NCBI GenBank assembly: GCA_965279085.1
Contig: OZ257149.1
Coordinates: forward strand, 2,666,001 to 2,730,000
Direction of reading: 5' to 3'
DNA from: UBA7672 sp965279085
GTDB lineage: Bacteria; Pseudomonadota; Alphaproteobacteria; Caulobacterales; Hyphomonadaceae
DNA: 64,000 bases
Below the pieces are notes generated by a model, which did not search any database, was not told the origin of the DNA, and saw nothing but the letters and a program-made list of their open reading frames with translations. A program made the position numbers and the translations under genes. This document shows positions 16,338-24,504 of this stretch, in pieces (position 1 is the stretch's first letter; every line of letters begins with the position of its first letter).

Positions 16338-17441
16338 CTACGCTCCGGTAGCGGCAGCTTCAAGTTCACGCGGCGGAAGCGGCTGCTGAAGAACCTCCGA
16401 CAGGAAGGCGGTCTGGACGCCCAAGTTCGCCGCGAAGTGCGGGTCAACGTAAGGGTCGAAGTGGCCGCCTTCGATTTCGGCCAGCCGGATGCGGGGGCTG
16501 GCGGCGCAGATCACGCGCGTGTCTGATATGTCGATCATGTCGTCCTGCGTCGCGGCGATGGCGAGGACGGGACAGGCTGGCGATTTGAGCGCGGCTTCGG
16601 GTTTTATCGCATCGAGATGCTGCAGGCCCCGCACCATCATCAGGTTGCGCCAGCCGCCGTGGTAGGTCTGCGGGACCGACTTCCAGAAGGGGTGAGGGCT
16701 CTTTCCGTCATGGCGGGAGATGCAGTCGCGGCTGGGGCCGAAGGCGCGCTCGCCGGGCTGGCAATAGGCAGTGATGTAGGCGGGCGGCAGCTTCACGCCG
16801 ATGAGACGCGCGATGGCGTCGCCGGCGATCTCCGCGAAGGAGAGGCCGATATAGCCGATCATCTGTATGACCCCCGGTCCGCTGCCAGTGCGGCCGAGAT
16901 GGGGGACGTGGAGGATCATTGCTTCAACCGGCGCGTCCTGTGCGGCGCAGGCGGCGGAGGCGCCGGAGAAGCTGGCGCCCCAGAGGACGATGCGCGTGGC
17001 GTCAATGCCGGGAACATGCCCTGCCCGCACATGCGCGATGGCGGCGGCATAGTCGGCAACGTGGGCGCGGAGGTCGATGGAGTGGCGCAGGCGGCCTTCG
17101 CTGCCGCCAAAGCTGCGGAAATCGAAGGCGAGGACGGCGTAGCCCGCATCCGCGAAGCCCCAGCCGAAGCGTTCGAGCGGACCTTCCTTCGTGCCGCACA
17201 GGCCGGGCGCCATGACGATTACCGGCGCGGGCGGGCCCGCCGGACGCCACAGCCAGGCTTCGATCCGCTCGCCGGAGGGCGTCGGGATCATGAGCGTGGT
17301 GCGCGTGACGCCATTGCGGGTTTCGTCCGGCGCGGGCGGCGGGGCGATCCAGCGGAAGTCGCGGCGGTTGACGCCGAACAGCGCCCAGCACAGCGCGATG
17401 AAAATGACGGCGATCAGCGCAGGCCAGAGAAAACCAATCAT
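16338..17441 (-). CDS. Membrane-anchored alpha/beta hydrolase
   Basis: 367 residues from ATG 17441. An N-terminal hydrophobic helix (about 2-22) should anchor it in the membrane. The hydrolase fold shows the oxyanion segment MAPGLCGTKEG, the AFDFRSFGGSEG strand and the nucleophile elbow WGASFSGA (Ser). A probable acid lies in AATQDDMID and the catalytic His in EGGHFDPY near the C-terminus. Substrate unknown. Divergent from a TetR regulator across a palindrome, which probably governs this gene. Confidence 0.82.
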   Translation of the reverse strand: MIGFLWPALIAVIFIALCWALFGVNRRDFRWIAPPPAPDETRNGVTRTTLMIPTPSGERIEAWLWRPAGPPAPVIVMAPGLCGTKEGPLERFGWGFADAGYAVLAFDFRSFGGSEGRLRHSIDLRAHVADYAAAIAHVRAGHVPGIDATRIVLWGASFSGASAACAAQDAPVEAMILHVPHLGRTGSGPGVIQMIGYIGLSFAEIAGDAIARLIGVKLPPAYITAYCQPGERAFGPSRDCISRHDGKSPHPFWKSVPQTYHGGWRNLMMVRGLQHLDAIKPEAALKSPACPVLAIAATQDDMIDISDTRVICAASPRIRLAEIEGGHFDPYVDPHFAANLGVQTAFLSEVLQQPLPPRELEAAATGA

Positions 17442-17464
17442 TCTGCTCTCCGTGGACCGGAATA

Positions 17465-17496
17465 AAACCAAAAGGTTTTGCAAAACCGATTGGTTT
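17465..17496. promoter_or_regulatory. 32-bp palindromic operator
   Basis: The core 17474-17487 is a perfect 14-bp palindrome, GGTTTTGCAAAACC. It is flanked two bases out on each side by AAACCAA (17465-17471) and TTGGTTT (17490-17496), also exact inverted copies. Only the two 2-bp spacers break the symmetry. It lies midway between the divergent hydrolase and TetR starts, where a TetR dimer (or pair) would block both promoters. Confidence 0.85.
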
Positions 17497-17525
17497 CCTA
17501 TACGCGTTGGAAATGAAGGTCAACG

Positions 17526-18191
17526 GTGGATGAAGACATGAAGCGCGCGCGCGTGACGCCAGCGAAAGAGACAGACGGGCGGCCAGACTGGCTCGCGCGC
17601 CTGCCTGACCCGTGGGAGGAGAAGGTGCTGGCGGCGGCGTTCGACGTGTTCGCCGAAAAGGGCTTCGACGGCGCGACGATGGCGGAGATCGCCGCGGCGG
17701 CAGAGGTTTCGAAGCGGACGCTGTATGAGCGCTATACGGACAAGGCGGGGCTGTTTCGCGGGTTGCTGGCGTGGGGGGCGCGGGAGAACCTTCCTGCGAA
17801 ACTGCCGGAGGGCAAGTTCAACGCCGAGGAAGCGCTGACGCGCCATGCGGAGGCGGTGCTGGCCGCGATCATGCGGCCGGAATCGATCGACCTGATGCGC
17901 ATCGTGACGGCCGCGAGCCCGCGCTTTCCAGAAATAGGAAAGATGTTCGATGACATGACGCGCTCGGCGAGCCTCAAGATCGTGCGGGCGCTGGGCTGGA
18001 AGCTCTCGAAGGAGAAGCGCATTCACGTGTCGGACTATGACGCGTTTGCTTCGGACTTCATCGGCCTGTTGCGCGGCGACGCCTATTTCCGCGCGCTGGC
18101 GGGGGCGGCGAAGCCGCTGCCGCAAACAAAGGTGGCGGCGGAGGCGAAGCGCGTGGTGGGCGTGCTGCTGAAGGCCTACGCTAGACCCTGA
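17526..18191 (+). CDS. TetR-family transcriptional regulator
   Basis: 221 residues. The GTG at 17526 has a GAAGG site six bases upstream; ATG 17538 is an alternative. The helix-turn-helix is textbook: VFAEKGFDGATMAEIAAAAEVSKRTLYERYTDK (about 45-77). The C-terminal ligand domain (about 90-221) carries the TetR_C pattern seen in AcrR-like proteins. It is divergent from the hydrolase gene, with the palindromic operator in between, so it probably represses that gene and itself. Overlaps the convergent sirtuin gene by 11 bp. Confidence 0.92.
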   Translation: MDEDMKRARVTPAKETDGRPDWLARLPDPWEEKVLAAAFDVFAEKGFDGATMAEIAAAAEVSKRTLYERYTDKAGLFRGLLAWGARENLPAKLPEGKFNAEEALTRHAEAVLAAIMRPESIDLMRIVTAASPRFPEIGKMFDDMTRSASLKIVRALGWKLSKEKRIHVSDYDAFASDFIGLLRGDAYFRALAGAAKPLPQTKVAAEAKRVVGVLLKAYARP

Positions 18192-18900
18192 TCTTGCGGA
18201 TCATGTCGGTGACCCATTCGTCGACGACCTGCGTGGCGGGGCCGTAGCGGCCCTCGCCGAAGTCGCGGTGGTTGGCGGAGGGTTCGAGGTTGAGCTCGAT
18301 CGTGTGGGCGCCGGCTGTGCGCGCCTCGTGCACGAAGCCGGCGGCGGGATAGACCTCGCCGGACGTGCCAATGGAGACGAACAGATCGCAGGACGAGAGG
18401 CGGCCATAGATATGGTCCATGCCGTAGGGCATCTCGCCGAACCACACGACATCCGGGCGCAGGCCGCCGACCTTGCCGCAGCGCCAGCATTCGGTGTCGG
18501 TGAAGAGATCCTCGTCCCATGCGCCTTTCGTGCCGCAGCCGCTGCACATCACGCGCGCGAGTTCGCCGTGCATGTGGAGCAGCGAGCGCGCGCCGGCTTT
18601 TTCGTGGAGGTCGTCGACGTTCTGGGTGACGAGCATGAGGTCGCCGCCGCTGGATTTGACGGCGTGCTCAAGCCTGGTGAGAGCCAGGTGGGCGGCGTTG
18701 GGGGCGGCATCGCGCAGGGCGCGGCGGCGGGCGTTGTAGAAATCGTGCACGAGACGCGGGTTGCGCGCGAAGCCTTCGGGCGTCGCGACGTCCTCGAGAT
18801 CGTATCTGGTCCAGATCCCGTCCTTGTCGCGGAACGTGCCCATGCCGCTTTCGGCCGACACGCCCGCGCCGGTGAGGACGATGATTCGCCTGAAGCTCAT
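18181..18900 (-). CDS. cobB: NAD-dependent protein deacylase (class III sirtuin)
   Basis: 239 residues from ATG 18900. NAD-binding GAGVSAESGMGTFRD is followed by Tyr55 and Arg58 (FYNARR), the YxxR pair that marks SIRT5/CobB-type deacylases preferring succinyl or malonyl lysine. Catalytic His111 lies in HMHGEL, and the structural zinc is held by C119, C122, C138 and C141. Cytoplasmic enzyme that removes acyl groups from lysines using NAD. Confidence 0.93.
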   Translation of the reverse strand: MSFRRIIVLTGAGVSAESGMGTFRDKDGIWTRYDLEDVATPEGFARNPRLVHDFYNARRRALRDAAPNAAHLALTRLEHAVKSSGGDLMLVTQNVDDLHEKAGARSLLHMHGELARVMCSGCGTKGAWDEDLFTDTECWRCGKVGGLRPDVVWFGEMPYGMDHIYGRLSSCDLFVSIGTSGEVYPAAGFVHEARTAGAHTIELNLEPSANHRDFGEGRYGPATQVVDEWVTDMIRKIRV

Positions 18901-19018
18901 GGCCCTGCTCCCCGGACGCCGGAATACAGACCCGTTGCGACAACCGCAACTTCGCGCCGACAAATGGGAGAAAGCATCCCGGGCAATACAGACTATTGAT
19001 CGGGGTTAGACCGCGCCC

Positions 19019-19165
19019 CTAGCGGGCGAGGTCGATTGTGACCGAATCAGCGAACAGCGAGCGTTCGCCCTGGACGAACATCGCCGCGCAGCCTGCGAAA
19101 GCGAGGCCGATAAACACCACCGCCATCATGCGGGAGAGGAACTTGCTGTTTGTGCCGCCGGTCAT
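19019..19165 (-). CDS. Small single-helix membrane protein, 48 aa
   Basis: Starts at ATG 19165 with a weak AAGGGG site upstream. One hydrophobic segment, MMAVVFIGLAFAGCAAMF (about residues 13-30), is followed by a short acidic tail. The LAFAGC stretch could be a lipobox, which would leave a ~24-residue lipopeptide. No family recognised. Coding status rests on composition, start and the membrane segment alone. Confidence 0.45.
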   Translation of the reverse strand: MTGGTNSKFLSRMMAVVFIGLAFAGCAAMFVQGERSLFADSVTIDLAR

Positions 19166-19456
19166 CGCCGTAGCCCCTTGCATGCCCTGTGCCGGTTCTT
19201 GCTGTACGTGCCGGCTTCGTTCGCGGACCCATCCGCCCCTTGTGAACGAATGAGAGCGCGCCGGGTTTCGCTGGCGTTGGGCGGGGATGGGGCCCTTTGG
19301 GGACCAATTGCGGCGGTTAGCCTTAATTCGCCGGGCAGGATCGGGGCCGCAAAACGTTGCGCGCCTGACAGGAAAGCCTGCGCTCAAAGCATTCGCCACG
19401 GCGATCCGGCATGGTAAACAGGCCCCACAGGTCCAAGGCGCGTGCGAGGTGGGGTT

Positions 19457-21811
19457 ATGGCTTCCAACAAGATGAAGGTGCTTGTCCTTGGCGCGTCGCT
19501 TTTCGCGCTTGCGGGATGCGACCGGCTCGACGGGCTGGGCCAGCTGGCCAGCGACGTGATGAAACAGATCGGCGGCGGCGAGCCTGAACAGGCGGCCGAG
19601 GCGCCGGTCGATCCCCTCGCCTCCGCGCCGGTCGAGGCCCGCGCCGTGTTCGGGGTGATGCAGGCGCCGGTCGAGCTGACGCCGGTGAGTCTGGAAGAGA
19701 TGCTGCAGACGCAGAGCTTCTTTGCGGTCGGCTCCGTGATCGCGATGCCGAAGACGCAGATCGCCGAGCCGGTGGTGGAGCCCGAGTCGTTCGACCTGGC
19801 CGCGGCCAACGCCCCGGCCCCGCCCCCGGCGGCCGATTCATCGGCGGTGAACACAGACGACGCTCCGCTGCCGGAATCGGCGGCGGTCGCAGCGGGCGAG
19901 CCCATCAAGGAAGCCCCGGCGCCGACGACGGCCCAGGAATCCAGCCGCGTTTCCACTGACGGCGCCCCGCGCATCGTGAAGCCCGGCGCCCCAATTCGCG
20001 CGCAGGCGCCGATGGTGAAAGCGCCGAGCGCGATCGAGCTTCGCCAGCAGTCGCGGGTGGCGGCGCCCAAGGCGCTGCAGGAAGCCGTGCGCGACACCGG
20101 CGTGAAGATCGACAAGGAAGCGCTGCTGCAGGCGCGGGAGAGCGCCGAGCTGGCGATGAAGGCAAACACCCGTACGGCCCAGCAGATCGGCGACACAATC
20201 GTGCGCAATGCGCAGGACAAGTCGGCACCGGTGCCAAAGCCGCTGGCGGTGCGCTCGCGGCTCAATGTCGAACAGACCATCACCGCGCGCGACAAGCTGG
20301 GCAAGCAGATCGAGCTGATGGGACTTTCCGGCATCGTCACGCCCGGCGAAGGCGGACAGATGCGCATCACCATCGGCGTCAATCCGACCAAGTTCCAGGA
20401 AGGCAAGGTGGATCTCGCCAAGGTCGGCCAGATGCGTGCGCTGTTCGCGCAGAAGAAGGAAACGCCGGCGCAGGAATGCGAGGGCGCGCCCGACATGGCG
20501 AAGCTGAAGGACGATCCCGTTCTCGCCACGGAGTGCGTGGTGAAAGTGCTGCAGCAGACCGGCGACTACGAATATGTCGAGAAGGACTACATCTTCACCA
20601 ACCAGATGCTGCGCAAGCCGTCACAGCCGAAGCCGGTGACGGCGATCGGTACGCGGCCCAACGATCCGCTGTTCGGCCTGCAGTGGAATTTCATGCCGAA
20701 CGGCGCGGGCACGGGCAAATCCGGCGGCGGGGCGAGCTTCAGTGACTTCTGGACCAAGAACAAACTCACCGGCTCGCGCAATGTGACGGTGGCGGTGATC
20801 GACACCGGCATCCAGATGAACCATCCGGACATCAAGGGCTCGCCGAATCTCGCGCCGGGCTTCGACATGGTCTCGGACCCGATGATGGGCAATGACGGCA
20901 ATGGCCGCGATCCCGATCCGAACGATCCGGGCGACAAGTGCGAACCGGCCGATCCCAACACGTCGGACACATTCCATGGCACGCACGTGGCCGGCACGAT
21001 CGGTGTGGCTTCCACCAACAACGCCGCGGGCGTCGCGGGCGGCGCCTGGGACGTCACCATCGTTCCGGTGCGTGCGCTGGGCCGTTGCGGCGGCAAGCTG
21101 TCGGACATCAACGATGCGATCCGCTGGTCGGCGGGCACCGTTCCCGCGCGCGACCTGCAGAACAAGGAAGTCTGGAATTCGCACCCGGCCGACGTGATCA
21201 ACCTGTCGATCGGCCTGTTCGAACCCTGCCCTGCCTCGATGCAGGCGGCGATCAACGATGCGGTGGCGGCGGGTTCGATCGTCGTCGCGGCGGCCGGCAA
21301 TGCGCGCGTCGACGTGAAGTATTTCGCGCCGGGCGGGTGCGATAACGTCATCTCTGTCGCGGCGAACGATGCGCGCGGCGTGCTGGCGCCCTATTCCAAC
21401 TACGGCGCGAAGGTCTCGATCATGGCGCCGGGCGGCGACATGAGCCGCGACGACGACAAGGATGGACGGCCCGACGGCATCCTGTCGACCAAGTTCGCGA
21501 AGAACTGCACCGACCCGGCCAAGCCCGGCGCGAAGGTCGACCAGTGCTATTACAGCTACGAGAACGGCACCTCGATGGCGGCGCCACACGTCTCCGCCGC
21601 GCTGGCGCTGATCAAGGCGAAGTATCCGGCGCTAGTGCCGTCTGACCTCAAATCGCGGCTGCTGTCGTCGAGCATTCCACGGGATCAGAACCAGTGCTCG
21701 GGCAAGTGTTCGGCCTATCCGGGCGGCACGCCGATCGCGGGTTCGGATGGCATGTGTTTCCGGCCGTGCGGGGGCAAGATGCTGAATCTTGCGAACGTAC
21801 CGGCCCAGTAG
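19457..21811 (+). CDS. Lipoprotein subtilisin-family (S8) serine protease
   Basis: 784 residues from ATG 19457 after a GAGGTGGGG site. The signal peptide ends in the lipobox LFALAGC (Cys about residue 21), so it should be lipid-anchored. Residues 25-380 form a long Ala/Pro-rich then helical pro-region ending in DYEYVEKDYIF, like a subtilisin propeptide end. The catalytic domain follows: Asp449 in AVIDTG, His510 in HGTHVAG and Ser706 in GTSMAAPHV. Cys residues in CEPADP, GRCGGK, EPCP and GGCDN suggest disulphides. It heads a same-strand run of extracytoplasmic genes. Confidence 0.92.
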   Translation: MASNKMKVLVLGASLFALAGCDRLDGLGQLASDVMKQIGGGEPEQAAEAPVDPLASAPVEARAVFGVMQAPVELTPVSLEEMLQTQSFFAVGSVIAMPKTQIAEPVVEPESFDLAAANAPAPPPAADSSAVNTDDAPLPESAAVAAGEPIKEAPAPTTAQESSRVSTDGAPRIVKPGAPIRAQAPMVKAPSAIELRQQSRVAAPKALQEAVRDTGVKIDKEALLQARESAELAMKANTRTAQQIGDTIVRNAQDKSAPVPKPLAVRSRLNVEQTITARDKLGKQIELMGLSGIVTPGEGGQMRITIGVNPTKFQEGKVDLAKVGQMRALFAQKKETPAQECEGAPDMAKLKDDPVLATECVVKVLQQTGDYEYVEKDYIFTNQMLRKPSQPKPVTAIGTRPNDPLFGLQWNFMPNGAGTGKSGGGASFSDFWTKNKLTGSRNVTVAVIDTGIQMNHPDIKGSPNLAPGFDMVSDPMMGNDGNGRDPDPNDPGDKCEPADPNTSDTFHGTHVAGTIGVASTNNAAGVAGGAWDVTIVPVRALGRCGGKLSDINDAIRWSAGTVPARDLQNKEVWNSHPADVINLSIGLFEPCPASMQAAINDAVAAGSIVVAAAGNARVDVKYFAPGGCDNVISVAANDARGVLAPYSNYGAKVSIMAPGGDMSRDDDKDGRPDGILSTKFAKNCTDPAKPGAKVDQCYYSYENGTSMAAPHVSAALALIKAKYPALVPSDLKSRLLSSSIPRDQNQCSGKCSAYPGGTPIAGSDGMCFRPCGGKMLNLANVPAQ

Positions 21812-21843
21812 GCGTTAGACGGACGGGGGGACTTGCTGTGTGA

Positions 21844-21876
21844 TGCAGATACCGTTGTTTTAACGGAAGTTCTGCA
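21844..21876 (+). promoter_or_regulatory. Nested inverted repeat between protease and next gene
   Basis: TGCAGA (21844-21849) pairs with TCTGCA (21871-21876), and inside it CCGTT (21852-21856) pairs with AACGG (21862-21866) around a GTTTT loop. It sits in the 94-bp gap after the protease stop and before ATG 21906. It could be an operator, an mRNA-stabilising hairpin or an attenuator; no T-run follows, so it is not a classic terminator. Confidence 0.45.
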
Positions 21877-21905
21877 GGAGCGGCCTGTCCTTGAGGAGAG
21901 GGAGA

Positions 21906-22466
21906 ATGGCTGTGAGTGACGTTCAGGGCGCCCCGCCAAGGGAAAGCCGCTTCAAGGGCGCGGCGCCAATTGCGGCCGGCGCTCTTGGCGTTGTCGTGGC
22001 TGTTGTCGCTGCAGTTTCCCTGACCGGTCCGGAAGCTCCGGTGTCCACGTTCGAAGCTCCAGCCGTCATCGAGGCGCCTGCGATGATCGATCCGGCGCCG
22101 CAGCCGGGCGGTGCGCTACCGGGCGTGCAGTTCGACCAGGCGCCTGGCGGCTCCGTGCCGATGGGCATGGAAATCGTCGTCAAGTTCAAGGACGACGGCA
22201 AGGTGAAGGACATCGTCGATGCATTCTGGCGCGACCAGGCCTCGGCGAAGGCCAAGTTCGAGGCGTGGAAGGCCAACCGGCCGGAATTCGCGAACCTGAA
22301 GCTAGACCGCGTGACCTATTCGAACGAGCTGGTGCTGGTGCACGAAAGCGCCACCGCCGCTGACCGCCGCCTGCCTGCGCTGCGCGAGATCGCGAAGAAG
22401 CTGGCGAGTGTCGCCGACATTTCCTATGCCGAGCCGAACATGACGGCTCACCCCGGAGGGCAATGA
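21906..22466 (+). CDS. Membrane-anchored protein with protease-propeptide-like end
   Basis: 186 residues from ATG 21906 (site GAGGAGAGGGAGA). A charged N-terminus leads into one transmembrane helix (about 21-42), then a Pro/Ala linker and a ~100-residue domain from MEIVVKFKDDG to VADISYAEPNMTAHP. The alternating start and the final YAEPN-type phrase resemble the I9 propeptide or inhibitor domain of subtilisins, which ends in YxEPN just before the protease. Here it stands alone directly after a subtilisin-family gene. It may be a separate chaperone or inhibitor for the protease; this is inference. Overlaps the next gene by 4 bp. Confidence 0.6.
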   Translation: MAVSDVQGAPPRESRFKGAAPIAAGALGVVVAVVAAVSLTGPEAPVSTFEAPAVIEAPAMIDPAPQPGGALPGVQFDQAPGGSVPMGMEIVVKFKDDGKVKDIVDAFWRDQASAKAKFEAWKANRPEFANLKLDRVTYSNELVLVHESATAADRRLPALREIAKKLASVADISYAEPNMTAHPGGQ

Positions 22467-23038
22467 TGAGAGTTCTGGTGCTGGCAAGCTTCGCCGTCTT
22501 CGCGGCCGCCTGCGACAACGCAACGACGACGCCCGAGGCCGCCGCGCCGCCCGTGGATGGACAGGTGCAGGTCGCATCCGCCCCGTCCGTCGAGGGCCAG
22601 ATCGACTGGACCAAGGCGCAGGCCGACTTCACGGCCAAGCGCCCGGCCGATGCGCCGGTCCTTCCGCAGTCTGTCCAGGACAAGCCCTCGCCCGTGCCGA
22701 TGCTGCTGCCTTCGGGCATCGTGCAGACGCAGAGTGACAGGGTGGTGCCGCCGGTCGTCACCAAGGACGGATATTTCGCGACCTATCACCTGCCCCGGTA
22801 CGATGCGACCGTGAACGGCTCGATGAAGGCCTATACGGGCACGGGCGCACCGGCGGGCGACAAGGCCGCGATGAAGTTCACGCAGGGCGAGGCCAGCGCC
22901 TCGCTGGCTTTTTCGCGCTATGGCGCGGACTATCTGATCGATTTCGAGTGCCGCGAAGTGGACGGCCCCGAGGGCTGCATCACTGAAACCGAAGCCAAGG
23001 AATTCGCGGAAAGCCTGTTCGTCGCCCAGACTCGGTAG
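22463..23038 (+). CDS. Lipoprotein of unknown function
   Basis: 191 residues; starts at ATG 22463 inside the previous gene's end (ATGA overlap; second ATG at 22466). Signal peptide and lipobox FAVFAAAC (Cys about 17), then a Thr/Pro/Ala-rich spacer and a ~110-residue domain with VTKDGYFATYHLPRYDATVNG and two late Cys (FECREV, EGCIT) that could form a disulphide. Family not recognised. Coupled to the propeptide-like gene and followed 56 bp later by the M23 peptidase, it is probably part of the same periplasmic or outer-membrane module. Confidence 0.7.
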   Translation: MMRVLVLASFAVFAAACDNATTTPEAAAPPVDGQVQVASAPSVEGQIDWTKAQADFTAKRPADAPVLPQSVQDKPSPVPMLLPSGIVQTQSDRVVPPVVTKDGYFATYHLPRYDATVNGSMKAYTGTGAPAGDKAAMKFTQGEASASLAFSRYGADYLIDFECREVDGPEGCITETEAKEFAESLFVAQTR

Positions 23039-23094
23039 AAGCCGAGTCTCGTTAGAAACAAGGGTCCGCGAACGCGTTAGTGGGGAGTGGTGGG

Positions 23095-24252
23095 ATGAAA
23101 CGGTCAATCCATCTTGCGGTTGTGGCTGTCGCGTCGTTGACGCTGGCGGCGTGCGATGCGGGCAGCGTGCTGCTGTGGCCGTGGGTCGAGATCGTGGCCA
23201 AGGACGAAGAGATCCCCGCGGATCCCAACGCACCGCCGCCGCCGCCGCCGCTCGAGGCTGTCGATCCGCTCGATCCGAACAGCGGCTCCAACGGCAGCGT
23301 GCCGAACCCGAATGCCAACTCAGGCGCGCCGGTCGACGGCACGCCTTTCCCCGATGTTGCCGAGAACACGACCGTCGACACGGGCGATGGCAGCCCGCCG
23401 GTGAGCGCGGAGACAGGCACCGAGCTGCCGCCGCTGCCGGTGCCGACAGAGACGGCCGAGACGCCGACCACGCCGGAAGCGCGCCCCGTCACCCCGCCTG
23501 TGACGCCTCCGACCACCACGCCGACACCGACGCCCACTCCGGCTCCGATCCCGGCCTCGTTCTACTATTTCCGGCCGGGCAATCTCGCGCCTGTCAGCGG
23601 CACGGGTTCGCTGGAGCAGGAAGTGCTCGTTCCGGACATGCTGTTCCCGATCAAGGATGCGCCCGCAATAGCGCAGACGCAGGTCTATCGCTGGGGCGGC
23701 GGGGTAAAGGGCGGCGACCAGTGCGACACGCGCAACTTCGTGGCGCCGTGGCGCGACAACTATTGCGAGAAGCGTTCGAGTGGATCGACGCCGTGGTGCG
23801 CCACGACCGGCGTCCACCTCGGCCAGGACATCCGCGTTGGCACGCCGGACGGCTGCAAGGCCGAGCGGGCGACCAAGGCGGCGGACCGCGCACGCTATGA
23901 AGTGGTCGCCGTGGAAGACGGCATCATCTCGAACGTCGGCAGCTATTCGATTTCGCTGCGCGCCGACTCGGGCGGCCGCATCTATCGTTATCTGCACCTC
24001 AACATGGCGAAGCTGAAGGTCGCGACCAACCAGACCGTGAAGAAGGGCGACGTGCTCGGCTATGTGTCGAACGATTTCGGCGGCACGCCGACGACGCTGC
24101 ACCTGCATTTCGAGATCAGGCTGAACACCGCGGAAAACGGCTGGCAGTACGCCCCGCCCTATTCCTCGCTGCTGGCGGCCTACAAGCGCCGGGAAGCCAA
24201 TGAAGGTGAGCGCGTGGCCGACGACTTCGTGGTGGCCTCGACGCCGCGCTGA
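23095..24252 (+). CDS. Lipoprotein M23-family metallopeptidase
   Basis: 385 residues from ATG 23095. Lipobox LTLAAC (Cys about 20), then a ~140-residue Pro/Thr/Asp-rich linker that could span the periplasm. The LytM/M23 domain follows: zinc ligands His241 and Asp245 (HLGQD), and the HxH pair His336/His338 in LHLHFE, with YLHLN between. All zinc ligands are present, so it may be an active peptidoglycan endopeptidase, unlike degenerate EnvC/NlpD activators. Several Cys (CDTRNF, NYCEKR, WCATT, GCKAE) may form disulphides. Confidence 0.88.
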   Translation: MKRSIHLAVVAVASLTLAACDAGSVLLWPWVEIVAKDEEIPADPNAPPPPPPLEAVDPLDPNSGSNGSVPNPNANSGAPVDGTPFPDVAENTTVDTGDGSPPVSAETGTELPPLPVPTETAETPTTPEARPVTPPVTPPTTTPTPTPTPAPIPASFYYFRPGNLAPVSGTGSLEQEVLVPDMLFPIKDAPAIAQTQVYRWGGGVKGGDQCDTRNFVAPWRDNYCEKRSSGSTPWCATTGVHLGQDIRVGTPDGCKAERATKAADRARYEVVAVEDGIISNVGSYSISLRADSGGRIYRYLHLNMAKLKVATNQTVKKGDVLGYVSNDFGGTPTTLHLHFEIRLNTAENGWQYAPPYSSLLAAYKRREANEGERVADDFVVASTPR

Positions 24253-24270
24253 TCTGCGGAGGACGTTGTC

Positions 24271-24504
24271 GTGACAATCAAGCTCGATGGAGCGCGGCGC
24301 GAGCGCGTGATCGCGCATCTGCAGAAACATTTCTCGACCAGTTTCGACGAGAAGTTGAGCGACTTCCGCGCGGCGGAGATCGTCGACCTCATGCTGAAGA
24401 CGCTCGGCCCTGCCGTCTACAACCAGGCCGTGCAGGATGTGCGGGCGCACATGCAGGGCAAGCTCGACGATCTCGATGGTGAGGTCTTCGTCGACGGCGA
24501 CTAG
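24271..24504 (+). CDS. DUF2164 family protein
   Basis: 77 residues starting at GTG 24271 after AGGACG. The sequence IAHLQKHFSTSFDEKLSDF and the following EIVDLMLKTLGPAVYNQAVQD match the small helical DUF2164 family, function unknown. It follows the M23 gene by 18 bp and may share its transcript. Its TAG and the convergent gene's TAG overlap as CTAG. Confidence 0.75.
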   Translation: MTIKLDGARRERVIAHLQKHFSTSFDEKLSDFRAAEIVDLMLKTLGPAVYNQAVQDVRAHMQGKLDDLDGEVFVDGD

